Shown: piece by piece, positions 5,840-16,170 of the stretch | How the letters are laid out: each line of letters begins with the position of its first letter | Numbering within the stretch: the stretch's first letter is position 1 | DNA from: a virus | Direction: 5' to 3' (one strand) | Virus record (IMG/VR): IMGVR_UViG_3300017763_000232 | Span: 1 to 22,027 of that record | DNA: 22,027 nucleotides | The notes under the pieces: generated by a model | What the model was told of the DNA's origin: nothing | What the model saw: the letters and a program-made list of their open reading frames with translations, nothing else | Database searches by the model: none | Program-made: the position numbers and the translations under genes

Positions 5840-8320
5840 ATGGGAAACTTAACTAATCAGTTTATTAAAAATACCTATGATGGTCTTATCAAACTAAATG
5901 ATTCGACTGCAGGTATTCAACCTACCCTTCAACCATTAACAGATGGTTTGGGTAACCCCTTACCAGCAAAGGTAAGTGAGACAGAATTCATTATAACGGG
6001 TTCTTTACAAGGAACCGCAAGTTACGCGGAGAACGTAGAAAGTGCGTCACACGCAATTAATGCGGACAACGCAATCAACGCAACAAGTTCATCATACGCA
6101 CTCACAGCATCATTTGCAGAGAACGTATCGGGTGACATATATGTTAGTGGTGGTACATTCTACTCAAGTTCAGCAGTAGTACCTGGCCACTTACCTGGCG
6201 ACTTAGACCTATATAGAACAGAAGGTGAAGCAGACGTAACTATCAACCTTGATGGACGTTATCAGACATTAGCAGGAGCACAGAGTGGTGATCTAAGAAT
6301 TGATTTTCTTGAAGCGGAAGTTGATACACTACAAATAGAAAGTGCATCGATTAGATCTGACTTTAACACATTCACAAGTTCCCAAGACTCTACAAACACA
6401 GATGTAGACGGTAGATTAGATTCACTTGAAACTGAGAGTGGTTCTATCCATACGTATACTTCTTCTATGAACAACTTCACTGCATCTCAACAAGTAACAA
6501 ATACTGAAGATGCGGCGAGACTTGATAGTATAGAACAAAAGACAGGTTCATTTGCAACTACGGGTTCCAACGTATTTACAGGTGAACAAACTATAAACAA
6601 CGATTTAATCATCTCAGGTAACTTATATGTAAGTGGTTCTGAAACAATCATCTCATCTTCAACACTTGTAGTAGGTGACCGAGAGATCGAATTAAACGCA
6701 AACAGAACAGTAGGTAACGCAGGTATCATCGTATATGATGTTGTATCACCTGAAGGAACAGGTTCATTACAATGGGATGCAACCAATGACTATTGGATGG
6801 CGGGACAATACGGTTCTGAAGAAAGAATCCTAACAAGTTTAGACACAGGTTCGTTATCTGTTGCAGACGCACAGAGAACAATCATGAGTGTTAAGAACGT
6901 ACATGGTGCAACTATCTCTAAAGGTACACCATGTTTCATTACAGATTCAGGTACAAGTGGTAACTTAGTAGGTGTTGTACCTGCAGACAACAGTAATGCA
7001 AGTCTAATGCCAGCGGGAGTTGTTCTTGATGAAACGTTAAACGCGGGTGATGAAGGTATTGGTGTTGTTGTAGGATTTATACAAAACATATCAACTACAG
7101 GATTTACTGCGGGAGATAGTCTATGGGTTAATTCAAGTGGTGGTTACACTAATGTAAGACCAATTGGATCAGGTAATCTTGTACAAAAGATTGGTAATGT
7201 TATTAAAGTACACGATACCAACGGATCTATAGAGATCATGGGTGCGGGTAGAGCAAACGATATACCAAACATTGCAGAGGGTAACTTCTTTGTAGGTGAT
7301 ATCAATGGTGTTGGAGTTTCAGTATCAACAGGATCATTTGCAAGAAGAGACGAATCAAACACATTCACACAAGCACAATTTATTGATGGGTCAACTCAAA
7401 TGTATGTTAATGGTTTATTTGAAACAACTGGTCAGAATCTTGCAAAGGGTGGTATAGAGGTTACAGGATCCGCAAACATAAGTGGTTCTATGAACCTTAT
7501 CCAAGGAAAACCTGCAGTAGGTACACAAGCAAACATTATAGACATTGAGGGTCAATTAGGATACTACTCAGGGTTCCCATCAATGACTCAGACGAACCTT
7601 TCCCTACAATCTTACTCATCACAACAATACAATGGTCTTGTAACAGAGATGTGGGATAGTCCTTCATTTAATTGGGGTACAGATGTAGCAGTATCACCTA
7701 ACGGTTTCTTCGCCAATACAGTAGCGAAAGACACAGGTCAAGTTGCAGAACTTGAAGCATACTCAACATCGGGTGGATCTACATTTGTAAACGTTAAAGG
7801 TAGAACTATTAATATCGGTGCTGAAGGACAAACAAGTCTAATTGATATTGCTTGGGTAGGACCTGCAACGGGTACTACAAGAGTTAATGGTAAAACTATA
7901 AAGATAGGTTCTGAATTTGGATTTTCAGAGGATATAGATTTAAAATCAGTAACAGGAATAACATTAGACTCACCATCAATTGAGATTACAGGTTCTGTAG
8001 CACAAGATGTAGACAGTATTGCAATTGCATCAGCAACTGCATCGATTGACTTCTCAAACAGTAACTACCAAACTCTAACATTAGCGAGTGGTACTGCAAC
8101 ACACTTGATACCAACAAATATCAAAGCGGGACAAACAGTAGTAGTTGAGATTACACAAGATGGAGCATTGGCAGGAACAGTAACCGTAGATGGTTCACTT
8201 ACATTCCCTGGCGGTACACCATATACAGCAACAACTACCTTGGGTGGTAAAGATGTATTGACACTTGTATCGTTTGACGGATCGACCGTAAGAGCGGCAG
8301 GAAATAATGATTTTTCATAA
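5840..8320 (+). CDS. long tail fibre / adhesin-like structural protein
   Basis: An 826-residue Ser/Thr/Gly-rich protein of repetitive beta structure. Near the N-terminus, related motifs (GTASYAENV, SYALTASFAENV) repeat. Residues about 150-241 hold heptad-like segments (DLRIDFLEAEVDTLQ, RLDSLETESGS, RLDSIEQKTGS) expected to form a trimeric coiled coil. The block at about 253-339 (LIISGNLYVSGSETIISSST through GSLQWDATNDYW) is a pattern shared by many phage fibre proteins. Residues about 357-440 form a further beta module, and the C-terminus (about 760-826) is a separate beta domain beginning KAGQTVVVEI. There is no signal peptide. It probably projects from the tail and binds the host surface. 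It shows no chaperone or peptidase domain at the end. Preceded by a 19-bp A/T-rich gap. Confidence 0.75.
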   Translation: MGNLTNQFIKNTYDGLIKLNDSTAGIQPTLQPLTDGLGNPLPAKVSETEFIITGSLQGTASYAENVESASHAINADNAINATSSSYALTASFAENVSGDIYVSGGTFYSSSAVVPGHLPGDLDLYRTEGEADVTINLDGRYQTLAGAQSGDLRIDFLEAEVDTLQIESASIRSDFNTFTSSQDSTNTDVDGRLDSLETESGSIHTYTSSMNNFTASQQVTNTEDAARLDSIEQKTGSFATTGSNVFTGEQTINNDLIISGNLYVSGSETIISSSTLVVGDREIELNANRTVGNAGIIVYDVVSPEGTGSLQWDATNDYWMAGQYGSEERILTSLDTGSLSVADAQRTIMSVKNVHGATISKGTPCFITDSGTSGNLVGVVPADNSNASLMPAGVVLDETLNAGDEGIGVVVGFIQNISTTGFTAGDSLWVNSSGGYTNVRPIGSGNLVQKIGNVIKVHDTNGSIEIMGAGRANDIPNIAEGNFFVGDINGVGVSVSTGSFARRDESNTFTQAQFIDGSTQMYVNGLFETTGQNLAKGGIEVTGSANISGSMNLIQGKPAVGTQANIIDIEGQLGYYSGFPSMTQTNLSLQSYSSQQYNGLVTEMWDSPSFNWGTDVAVSPNGFFANTVAKDTGQVAELEAYSTSGGSTFVNVKGRTINIGAEGQTSLIDIAWVGPATGTTRVNGKTIKIGSEFGFSEDIDLKSVTGITLDSPSIEITGSVAQDVDSIAIASATASIDFSNSNYQTLTLASGTATHLIPTNIKAGQTVVVEITQDGALAGTVTVDGSLTFPGGTPYTATTTLGGKDVLTLVSFDGSTVRAAGNNDFS

Positions 8321-8345
8321 TATAAAAAAAATATCATAAATTAAT

Positions 8346-9092
8346 ATGTTAACTACTTTTCCATTTTCTTTATTTAATCAACCCGCAGCGGGAGGTAATG
8401 ACCTTGGTATCATTGACACAGACCTCTATATCTTATATGAGTATGGAAATACAAATTGTTATCCTGGCAGTGGAACTGCGGTGACTGACCTACAAGGTAA
8501 TTTTGATATGACACTTATCAATGGTGTTGGTTATTCATCAGACGACAGTGGTAAACTTGTATTCGATGGTAATAATGATTATGGTAACATTGATAGTGGA
8601 TTTATGACAGGTCTTACCAATGCAACGATCACTACGTGGTTCTACTATGAAGATAATGGTCGTTGGACAAGAGTATGGGATTTTGGGACAGGTTCATCAA
8701 ACTATATCTTCTTAACACCAAGAAACGGACAAAGTTATGGTGGACAATACAATGTAGATACATTGAGAGTTGGATACAGATATAATAGTGGTAGTGAGAC
8801 ACTTGTTAACATGAGTAGTCAACTTGCAAACAACAGTTGGCATGAAGTTACGGTTACACTTAGTGGAACTACAATGACAATGTATCACAATGGTACTTCT
8901 ATTGGTAGTACCACCAACGCTAACACAGTAACAGCATTTGGAACAACAAGTAACAACTATATAGGTAAAGCACAGTTCCCTGATCCATATTTCCAAGGTG
9001 ACCAAGGATTATTCTTTGTGTACAATGCATGTTTAAGTGCAACAGATGTGAGTAATAATTTTGACGCAGTAAAAGGTAGATACGGATTATAA
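8346..9092 (+). CDS. LamG/concanavalin A-like lectin domain virion protein
   Basis: A 248-residue protein. Residues about 25-245 form one jelly-roll lectin-like domain of LamG type: GKLVFDGNNDYGNI (about 71-84) is the typical strand with the DGxNDY turn, followed by ATITTWFYYED, a WDFG strand, NSWHEVTVTLSGTTMTMYHNG (two halves of the usual signature) and the closing NYIGKAQF strand. The last part (LFFVYNACLSATDV) matches the ending of many LamG_3 domains. The first 15 residues may attach it to another virion part. Such domains bind cell-surface sugars, so a role in adsorption beside the fibre is likely. Its stop shares one base with the next start. Confidence 0.75.
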   Translation: MLTTFPFSLFNQPAAGGNDLGIIDTDLYILYEYGNTNCYPGSGTAVTDLQGNFDMTLINGVGYSSDDSGKLVFDGNNDYGNIDSGFMTGLTNATITTWFYYEDNGRWTRVWDFGTGSSNYIFLTPRNGQSYGGQYNVDTLRVGYRYNSGSETLVNMSSQLANNSWHEVTVTLSGTTMTMYHNGTSIGSTTNANTVTAFGTTSNNYIGKAQFPDPYFQGDQGLFFVYNACLSATDVSNNFDAVKGRYGL

Positions 9093-9574
9093 TGGATTTA
9101 GATAAAGTAGGAGATATAATAGTAGACAACTTCAAACAAGCGTTGGAAGAAAAGAAGTACAAGTATGGTAACCCACCAAGGGGAACTAAACTTGGAAACA
9201 AGGTTTCAAGTGGTAGATTGAAGAACTCTATCTCTGCGGTATCAGGAAGAGATTCTATACAAATCAAGATGGAGGAGTACGGTATATTCGTACAAGGTGG
9301 TAGAAAAAGAGGAGACAAGGGTGTACCAATAGATGCATTACTTAAATGGATTCAACAAAGAAATATCAAGAGTCGTGATATGACTGATAGACAACTTGCA
9401 TTTGCAATCCAAAAGAATATAAAGAAGTTCGGAATCAGACCATCAAATTGGTTTGACGAAGCAATAGATAAAATGTTTGATGACCCAAGATTCATGGATG
9501 TGTTTGAAACAACAGTTCAGGAAGAGATAGACTTGAAACTTGAAGAAGTTATCGATATATTAGAAGGTATATAA
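9092..9574 (+). CDS. HK97 gp10-like / virion morphogenesis-like tail or neck protein
   Basis: A 160-residue basic protein whose ATG overlaps the previous stop by one base. It has an N-terminal helix (KVGDIIVDNFKQALEEKKY), a loop GKVSSGRLKNSISA-like segment with a following strand (DSIQIKMEEYGIFVQGGRK), then VPIDALLKWIQQRNIK, a helix that includes TDRQLAFAIQKNIKKFGIRP, and NWFDEAIDKMFDD. This order, with basic loop, YGxFVxxG, PxxxLxxWI and GIRPxxW, is the pattern of HK97 gp10-like and phage virion morphogenesis proteins, which complete the head-tail joint or tail. The domain is full length. It sits between adhesin genes and large tail proteins, so it belongs to the tail module. Confidence 0.65.
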   Translation: MDLDKVGDIIVDNFKQALEEKKYKYGNPPRGTKLGNKVSSGRLKNSISAVSGRDSIQIKMEEYGIFVQGGRKRGDKGVPIDALLKWIQQRNIKSRDMTDRQLAFAIQKNIKKFGIRPSNWFDEAIDKMFDDPRFMDVFETTVQEEIDLKLEEVIDILEGI

Positions 9575-9575
9575 T

Positions 9576-11213
9576 ATGGCGACATTTAATTATCCCCAAA
9601 TTTATTCAAACGGGTTAAACTCCAACACACAAATAAGACGAGCAGTTGATATGGGTTATCAACGTGGTGCAACCTACTCAATAACCCTAACAGGAGATAC
9701 TTATGTTCCTTCAATGGAATTGGTGGTTGATCAGTATGTCAACTACGAAAAGAAAGGTAGAATGAGTGTTGTACCGTTTGAGATCACATCAGAAGACTAC
9801 AGTAATGTTTGGACATACAAGTTTAATGTAAGACCCTATGAGTTTTTACAAAACTTTTTAGAGGCGGAACATTACAAGAACTATACGGGGATGAATTGGT
9901 CTCAGTCTAACTCTCAGATCAATGTTGACAACTCATATAAGAACTCATTTCAATTTAACTGTTTATACGGTTATAGATACACAAGTGGTACTACAGTAGT
10001 AACAGAGTATGGTGACGAACCTACAAGAGAGTTTGATCACTATACTGATATACCTAATTGTCCTAATTCAACAGGATACACTGCAAGTGGATTTACAAAT
10101 ACAGGTGGAGACTTCACATTAGTTGGAGGGGAATTCCAAATGTATGAGAAGTTCTACTTCCCTAATGAAGATCAAGAGATTGGTAGTGTTATAGGAACAG
10201 GAATGACTGTGAACACATTAGATACAAATAGATTGTTATCACCAATGTCACAATTCCTAATGGATTATCCTGAGGTACCTGAGAAGAGTCAATCATCACG
10301 ATTTCTCACGGAAGCACCACGCATACAGACAGTTGATGTCAACGATCACCATGCACTATACTACTTGTTTGGTCAAACGGGGGATAGACAAGTAATCGAA
10401 GCAGACTTTGCAGTCTTTAAGTTTTATGATATCAATAATGTAGAATTATTTAGATATGATCTTGACCTGCAACATAAACAACCTGGCGGTACTAAAACTA
10501 CGTTAGAAGTTAGAAAGATACCTGTAGGTCCAAGAGATATAGATACCATCTACATAGAGAACTTCTTTAACGGTGGTAGTGCATCAAGTGGAGTTGTATA
10601 CTATACAGTACAAATACAAGGATCTTATGGACAGTGGGATCCATCACCACCAATTGTACCTCTTCTTAATAAAGATGAGATGGGTCCAATATATCCTGTA
10701 TCTGAGAAATTCTATTTCTATACATCAGGTCATCAATCATCAATACGTCGTAGTTGTTACCCTGAGTCTACAAGATTATGTTTCTTGAACTCAAGAGGTG
10801 GATATGACTATTTCACATTTAAGGCGTACAGACAAGATGTAAAAAAGATTAGTAGAGAGACATTTGACAGTAAGTATTACGCACCTAATTACACTCAACC
10901 TGATCACTCATTTGGTAGAAGTACCAAACAATTTGCACAAGATGTAGATAGAGAGATGGTCTTAGAGAGTGATTTTCTAACAGTTGAGGAAGGAAATTGG
11001 TTGGAGGAGTTATTCTTATCACCACAGGTTTATCAAGTATTACCATCGTTCATCTCACCAATGGGATGTCAGGACACATATTACATGGACCTAAGACCAC
11101 TACAAGTATTATCAACCGAAGTAGAGACTATAACTAAGAAACATAAAAAATTAAATAAATACAGAATTACGTTGAAACACGCAGATTCTTGGTTCTCTAA
11201 TAAAGGTTTTTAA
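9576..11213 (+). CDS. large tail/baseplate structural protein
   Basis: A 545-residue protein starting one base after the previous stop. It is rich in Tyr, Phe, Asn and Ser, with no membrane segment, signal peptide or catalytic motif. The first 100 residues (GATYSITLTGDTYVPSMEL and the FNVRPYEFLQNFLEAE block) and the last 150 (RLCFLNSRGGYDYFTFK, GNWLEELFLSPQVYQV, ending KYRITLKHADSWFSN) fit a pattern I associate with Bacteroidota phages and prophages, always beside a long baseplate-like protein, as here. The middle (about 130-230) is a low-conservation Thr/Gly-rich insertion. Comparison with distal tail or baseplate proteins is plausible, but the precise place in the virion cannot be read from sequence. 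Confidence 0.6.
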   Translation: MATFNYPQIYSNGLNSNTQIRRAVDMGYQRGATYSITLTGDTYVPSMELVVDQYVNYEKKGRMSVVPFEITSEDYSNVWTYKFNVRPYEFLQNFLEAEHYKNYTGMNWSQSNSQINVDNSYKNSFQFNCLYGYRYTSGTTVVTEYGDEPTREFDHYTDIPNCPNSTGYTASGFTNTGGDFTLVGGEFQMYEKFYFPNEDQEIGSVIGTGMTVNTLDTNRLLSPMSQFLMDYPEVPEKSQSSRFLTEAPRIQTVDVNDHHALYYLFGQTGDRQVIEADFAVFKFYDINNVELFRYDLDLQHKQPGGTKTTLEVRKIPVGPRDIDTIYIENFFNGGSASSGVVYYTVQIQGSYGQWDPSPPIVPLLNKDEMGPIYPVSEKFYFYTSGHQSSIRRSCYPESTRLCFLNSRGGYDYFTFKAYRQDVKKISRETFDSKYYAPNYTQPDHSFGRSTKQFAQDVDREMVLESDFLTVEEGNWLEELFLSPQVYQVLPSFISPMGCQDTYYMDLRPLQVLSTEVETITKKHKKLNKYRITLKHADSWFSNKGF

Positions 11214-11216
11214 TGT

Positions 11217-14200
11217 ATGGGACAACAAACAATATTAAGGGTAGAAACAGGTAAGTCTAATCCTGTTATATCATCTGATGGTGTATACCCACCAACGTTT
11301 ACTACAAATGAGTTACCTGTCTATGACACATTAGACTTGTATAAGAATGCACCCATTAAGATTAACAAATCTTATGCGGAGGTACAAGACATATCCAAAA
11401 AGAATTCAGATTACTCAGTACCAATCAATATACCTGGCAGTAAAAAGAACAACAGATTCTTTGAAACCTTTTATAACGTTGATTCTGACACTTTATATTT
11501 TGATCCGACTCGTAGGGTCAACTGTCAAGTTTTAATTGACGACGTGGTCTATTTTAAGGGTTATTTAAAACTTAATAAGGTATCACTAAAGGATAACAAA
11601 GTAGAATACAATGTAACACTGTTTTCTGAACTTGGAGATTTGTTTGGTAAGATGGGTAACGGACTATTGTCTGATCTTAACTATACTATCAATAATGGTT
11701 GGAGACCTGAGTACACTCTTGAAGATGTATCAGACCCATGGAATGAAAGTCCTTACAGAGAAGAAGACTTACAACACAGAAGACCTGAAAAATATATGTT
11801 CCCAATTGTACACAATGGTTATGTGTATGATGATGACGGTAATGTTGCAACAGGAACAACGAGACTATACTCATCTACTATAGTAGGTGCATGGAACTCT
11901 CCAAGTGCAGCATCATCAGCGGGGGCAACTAACTACAATCTTAATAGTCCTACCAATGGATTATTCATTAACCAATTAAAACCTGCATTATCTGTATATC
12001 ACTTATTCGAATTTATATTTGACTTCTATGGTTATACTATAAAATCAGAATTCAAAGAAACACCTTGGTTCAAACAATTATACATGTATGGGTACTTTGC
12101 AAACGAGGATGTACTTGCAGGATACAAATACCCTAAGTACCAATCGTTCCCATTATCAGATGTTGAGATCATTGTACAACGTGTTACAGTCTTTTCAATT
12201 GATAGATGGTATGGAACTATTGTTAAGAAGAATACAAGAGTACCTTGTTATTGTGATGAAACAGTTGAGGTAACAATTAGAGACTTATGTACAGGTGTTG
12301 TTACAGATAAAACAATTACAATAGAACCATTCTCAAATCCTGGCTCTGTATCTGTAGGTTGTATTCCATTTGAACCTGAGATAATCAACAGTAATATTGC
12401 AATCAGTCCATATAACGACTTAGATACCAATGCGGGACCATCTTACTATCCTGCAAAACCTGGCACTGCAATTACATACTATAGTGGTAATACTGTAAAC
12501 CTAAACTTAATGATTGACCAAGAAATCAAACAGATAGATTTCTTATCGTCAGTTGCAAAGAAGTTTAACTTAGTATTCTCACCTGATCCTAACGAACCTA
12601 ATGTAATCATTATGGAACCACTACCGTTCTTTCTTGGTTCGGGTGATATAAAGGATTGGTCAGGTAAGTTATCCTATGATAAAGGATTTACGGTAGAACC
12701 TGCACAGAATTTTATAGAAAGTGAGATTATACTATCTGATAGTTCAGATAAAGACGGTGGTAACTCTGAGTTTGAAAGAATACATAACAGAGTTTATGGT
12801 GAAAAGAAAGTATACTCTAAAACAGACTTTAGATCTCGTAGTAAGAAGATAGAAACAATCTTCTCTCCTGAGGTAATTAGAAAATGGGATGTAATATCTC
12901 AATCAGGTCAAATTGATTTACCACTTGGTATCAACTATTCAGAATCATCTTCTGATGGTGACAATGGTAGTGTTACATGGACCTATGAAGGACTTAAGTC
13001 AAAACCTAAGTTATTCTACTATGTAGATAATGCAAGTCCATTCTTAAACAGTACAGGTGAGTTATTTACAGATCCTGCGGGTGGAGTAGAAACATTCCAA
13101 GTAAAGATATCAGAACCTGGCACATCTAACCAATTTGCAGCAAGATACAAGAAGATTCCAATTATATCTCATACCTCACCAATAGGTGCAGATGATGATG
13201 AGAAAATAAACAATGATACACTAAGTATTCTATTTGAATCAGAGAGATCATTGAACGTAGGAGTACAAGCATTCGATGCATATTCTAAGTTTGATCTATA
13301 CACAAGATTCTATGAGAATAATATCAATAACTTATTTGACAAAAATACAAGATTTTTAAAAGGTAAATTCAACCTAAATCTTGATGACATTCTTAATATC
13401 AAACCTAATGATTTAATTAAGTTAAAAGAACAATACTTCCAATGGAATAAAATTAAACAATACAACCTAACTGAATATGAATTAACAGAGGTTGAATTAG
13501 TACAATATAACAACGTGTTACAAACATACCCAACAAGATACTTTAATTACCATTACTTAGATAATCCTTCTGATGTATATAGGTTTAAGACCGATATGAC
13601 TAATGAAGAGTTATCAACAACTGCATGGGGTAGATCGGTTAGATACGATTACTTACAAGGTGCAAATGGTCTTGGTAATGTTGCAGTGGTTACGGGTGTA
13701 CGTGATCCATCTCAATCTTCTAACACTTATGTTGGACAAGAATGGATTGAAGTAACAGAAGAAGACTACAATACTAATGGTGGTATTGATAGAGAATATG
13801 ACTCATTATATGTGTACTCTTTATCAGGTGCATTTGGGTCATCAGGTAGTGATTTAAATAATATATTCTACCCTCTAATTACAGGACGCATATCAGGTGG
13901 TACATCTTACGATTGGTTTAACGTGTTTACAGATGCAGCAGACTTCAACACTAAATCAACAACATTTGGTTTTGTAACTGGTAGTAGTACAACTCACGGA
14001 GTAATTGCAACACCAACCCCAACTCCTGTACCTACCTTGATACCACCAACACCTACACCATACTACAATATAGATGGTGCAATGATCAGTACCTTCAACC
14101 CTGTCAACGGTCTTACATACAAAGTTGATATCTATGTTGATGGTGATTTACAAGAAACAATTAACGAACCTGTTGAAGATGGTTACTCAATACCAATACA

Positions 14201-16127
14201 AGAAGGACAAGACATTAAAGTTATTGTATACAGATTAACTGAGGTTAATGTATTGTTTGACTTAATTAGAAGAGATTTCACGAACGATAACGAGGGTGGT
14301 GATCTTGGTATAAAGGAAACAACAATAGTTCCTTCTAAGACAGAGTTTACTGATAGAGTAGAGTATGAATGGACTATTGAATTACCACAAGAAAACTGTA
14401 ACTACGAATACAGAATGGACGTAAGTAACTTAGCAGTACCTGTAGGTGCATGTAGTAGTGACTACGACTTTGTAATGACTGTTGATACAAGTATTAATAC
14501 AGGTGTTAATAACTCAGGACCAAGAAGATTTGAATTACCATTACTATTCGAAGGAACTTATAACTTTAATGTAGATTGGGGTGACGGTAATAATGATACA
14601 ATTACTTCATTTGATCCATCACCAACTGCACCACAAAACCATGACTATGCAACTGACGGTGTATACACAATTACAATCGTAGGTGAACTATTAGGATGGA
14701 GATTCGGTGGAGGTCGTGCAGACGATCATAAAGTAACTTCAGTATTAAGTTGGGGTTGTTTAGAGTTTAGTAGTATAGATACTGTATTTAGTCCTATGGC
14801 GGGAGCGTGGGAGAGTTGTATCAATGCAGACTTTACGTCAATTGCAGATACACCTGATCTTAGAAGAACACCAAGTCTTGCAGGATGTTTCGCAGCATGT
14901 GGTGTTAACCTAACAACTATAGATAAGTTAGATGAGTGGGATATGTACCATGTTACTGACATATCAACTATGTTCTTTAGTACAGCACATAACCAAGATC
15001 TAAACTCATGGTACACAGGTAACATAACAAACATGGCGGGTTGTTGGCAAGGAACAAGATTGTTCAATGGTAATATATCAGATTGGGATACAAGTAATGT
15101 AATATACTTTACGGCTATGTTTGATGCAGGATCTTCAACACCAAATATTGGAGTCTTTACAGGTGATATTAGTCAATGGAATACGTCAAGTGGACAGTTC
15201 TTTGTTAATATGTTCAGAGATCAAAAATCATTTGATGGTGACTTGAGTTTATGGAATATGAGTAGTGCACTTCGTGTAGATAGTATGTTCGAAGGTTGTG
15301 ATCTTTATGACAACAATGGTAATAACTCTATAAACAATTGGGATGTAAGTAATGTAACAAGATTCACTGAGATGTTTGCGGGTACTCCTTTCAATAGATG
15401 TATCAAGGATTGGGATACCAATAGTGCAGAATATATGGACTACATGTTCAACTACGCACAGATCTTCAACCAAAACTTAAGTGGATGGTGTACTGAAGCA
15501 ATCTTAGATTACACAGGATTTGATGATAATGCAACAGGATGGACTACACCTAACAGTAGACCTATCTTTGGAACATGTCCATCAGGACCAATACCAACGT
15601 GTGTTGATCAAACAGTACCAACACCTACTCCAAGTCCAACACCAACTGCAACATCAGTAGGACCTACACCAACTCCTACACCTACACCAACAACACCTGC
15701 AGGACCTGCACACGGTTATATGACAAATGTATCATTCTGTGATGGTGAGTTCATCTGTGACAATGCAATTGATACACAAGGACCTTGGATTCATTTGAAT
15801 ACACCATTTTGGTCTGACGAAACTACGTGTAACCCTGTATGGACAACACTTAGTAATTGTATTGACGTTGGTAATTATATTACGTATCCTGTAATACAGA
15901 CTGAAGGTTGGTATGGTCTTACACACATTGCAGACAGTTATGTAAACATAGATCCATTTGTGATATTCTATATCAAAACAACAGGGGAGATAACAAGTAC
16001 TAAACAATGTCAAAACGGTAATGTAGTTGGTTGGCCAAGTGATCAACCACCATTCGATGATGGAGATGTGACACCTACACCAATACCTGGCTGTCAAAAT
16101 CCACCAATTCCGACACCAACACCGTAA
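11217..16127 (+). CDS. giant tail/baseplate adhesin with PKD-like and BspA (DUF285)-like domains
   Basis: A 1636-residue protein, the longest here. Residues about 1-165 (DISKKNSDYSVPINIPGSKK, FDPTRRVNCQVLIDD, YFKGYLKLNKVSLKDNKVEY) match the N-terminal type of baseplate-like proteins I associate with Bacteroidota phages. The long middle carries no recognised motif. A Thr-Pro linker occurs at about 931-950. Residues about 1105-1158 form a PKD-like domain (NVDWGDGNN, then HDYATDGVYTITIVG). Residues about 1240-1423 contain several BspA/DUF285-type repeats (units such as ISDWDTSNV and INNWDVSNVTRFTEMF), found in bacterial surface adhesins. A second Thr-Pro linker (about 1467-1497), a Cys-containing domain, and a terminal Pro-Thr tail ending exactly at the stop follow. 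The ATG at 11217 is preferred over one at 11213, whose frame closes at once. Likely host-contacting. Confidence 0.75.
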   Translation: MGQQTILRVETGKSNPVISSDGVYPPTFTTNELPVYDTLDLYKNAPIKINKSYAEVQDISKKNSDYSVPINIPGSKKNNRFFETFYNVDSDTLYFDPTRRVNCQVLIDDVVYFKGYLKLNKVSLKDNKVEYNVTLFSELGDLFGKMGNGLLSDLNYTINNGWRPEYTLEDVSDPWNESPYREEDLQHRRPEKYMFPIVHNGYVYDDDGNVATGTTRLYSSTIVGAWNSPSAASSAGATNYNLNSPTNGLFINQLKPALSVYHLFEFIFDFYGYTIKSEFKETPWFKQLYMYGYFANEDVLAGYKYPKYQSFPLSDVEIIVQRVTVFSIDRWYGTIVKKNTRVPCYCDETVEVTIRDLCTGVVTDKTITIEPFSNPGSVSVGCIPFEPEIINSNIAISPYNDLDTNAGPSYYPAKPGTAITYYSGNTVNLNLMIDQEIKQIDFLSSVAKKFNLVFSPDPNEPNVIIMEPLPFFLGSGDIKDWSGKLSYDKGFTVEPAQNFIESEIILSDSSDKDGGNSEFERIHNRVYGEKKVYSKTDFRSRSKKIETIFSPEVIRKWDVISQSGQIDLPLGINYSESSSDGDNGSVTWTYEGLKSKPKLFYYVDNASPFLNSTGELFTDPAGGVETFQVKISEPGTSNQFAARYKKIPIISHTSPIGADDDEKINNDTLSILFESERSLNVGVQAFDAYSKFDLYTRFYENNINNLFDKNTRFLKGKFNLNLDDILNIKPNDLIKLKEQYFQWNKIKQYNLTEYELTEVELVQYNNVLQTYPTRYFNYHYLDNPSDVYRFKTDMTNEELSTTAWGRSVRYDYLQGANGLGNVAVVTGVRDPSQSSNTYVGQEWIEVTEEDYNTNGGIDREYDSLYVYSLSGAFGSSGSDLNNIFYPLITGRISGGTSYDWFNVFTDAADFNTKSTTFGFVTGSSTTHGVIATPTPTPVPTLIPPTPTPYYNIDGAMISTFNPVNGLTYKVDIYVDGDLQETINEPVEDGYSIPIQEGQDIKVIVYRLTEVNVLFDLIRRDFTNDNEGGDLGIKETTIVPSKTEFTDRVEYEWTIELPQENCNYEYRMDVSNLAVPVGACSSDYDFVMTVDTSINTGVNNSGPRRFELPLLFEGTYNFNVDWGDGNNDTITSFDPSPTAPQNHDYATDGVYTITIVGELLGWRFGGGRADDHKVTSVLSWGCLEFSSIDTVFSPMAGAWESCINADFTSIADTPDLRRTPSLAGCFAACGVNLTTIDKLDEWDMYHVTDISTMFFSTAHNQDLNSWYTGNITNMAGCWQGTRLFNGNISDWDTSNVIYFTAMFDAGSSTPNIGVFTGDISQWNTSSGQFFVNMFRDQKSFDGDLSLWNMSSALRVDSMFEGCDLYDNNGNNSINNWDVSNVTRFTEMFAGTPFNRCIKDWDTNSAEYMDYMFNYAQIFNQNLSGWCTEAILDYTGFDDNATGWTTPNSRPIFGTCPSGPIPTCVDQTVPTPTPSPTPTATSVGPTPTPTPTPTTPAGPAHGYMTNVSFCDGEFICDNAIDTQGPWIHLNTPFWSDETTCNPVWTTLSNCIDVGNYITYPVIQTEGWYGLTHIADSYVNIDPFVIFYIKTTGEITSTKQCQNGNVVGWPSDQPPFDDGDVTPTPIPGCQNPPIPTPTP
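14008..14064 (+). repeat. Thr-Pro linker coding repeat 1
   Basis: Low-complexity DNA of ACACCAAC/CCTACA-type units encoding Thr-Pro repeats, separating the baseplate-like part of the 1636-residue protein from its adhesin-like domains. It is one of four such tracts in this and the next gene. Confidence 0.7.
15617..15705 (+). repeat. Thr-Pro linker coding repeat 2
   Basis: Repeated CCAACACCTACTCC-like units encode a Thr-Pro-rich linker after the BspA-like repeats and before the last Cys-containing domain. At DNA level the tract is close to those at 14008-14064, 16071-16124 and 16662-16770, offering homology for recombination. Confidence 0.75.
16071..16124 (+). repeat. Thr-Pro tract at the very end of the adhesin gene
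   Basis: The last 18 codons include PTPIPGCQNPP and end PIPTPTP immediately before the stop. A linker with nothing after it suggests that a distal domain has been lost or moved to the next gene. Confidence 0.65.
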
Positions 16128-16170
16128 TAATTGAAATTGTAAGATTAAGAAAATTATATTTTAAAATAAG

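Noticed and set aside
11213-11260. ATG at 11213 overlapping the previous stop as start of the giant adhesin
   Set aside because: That frame closes after about a dozen codons; ATG 11217 opens the long frame.
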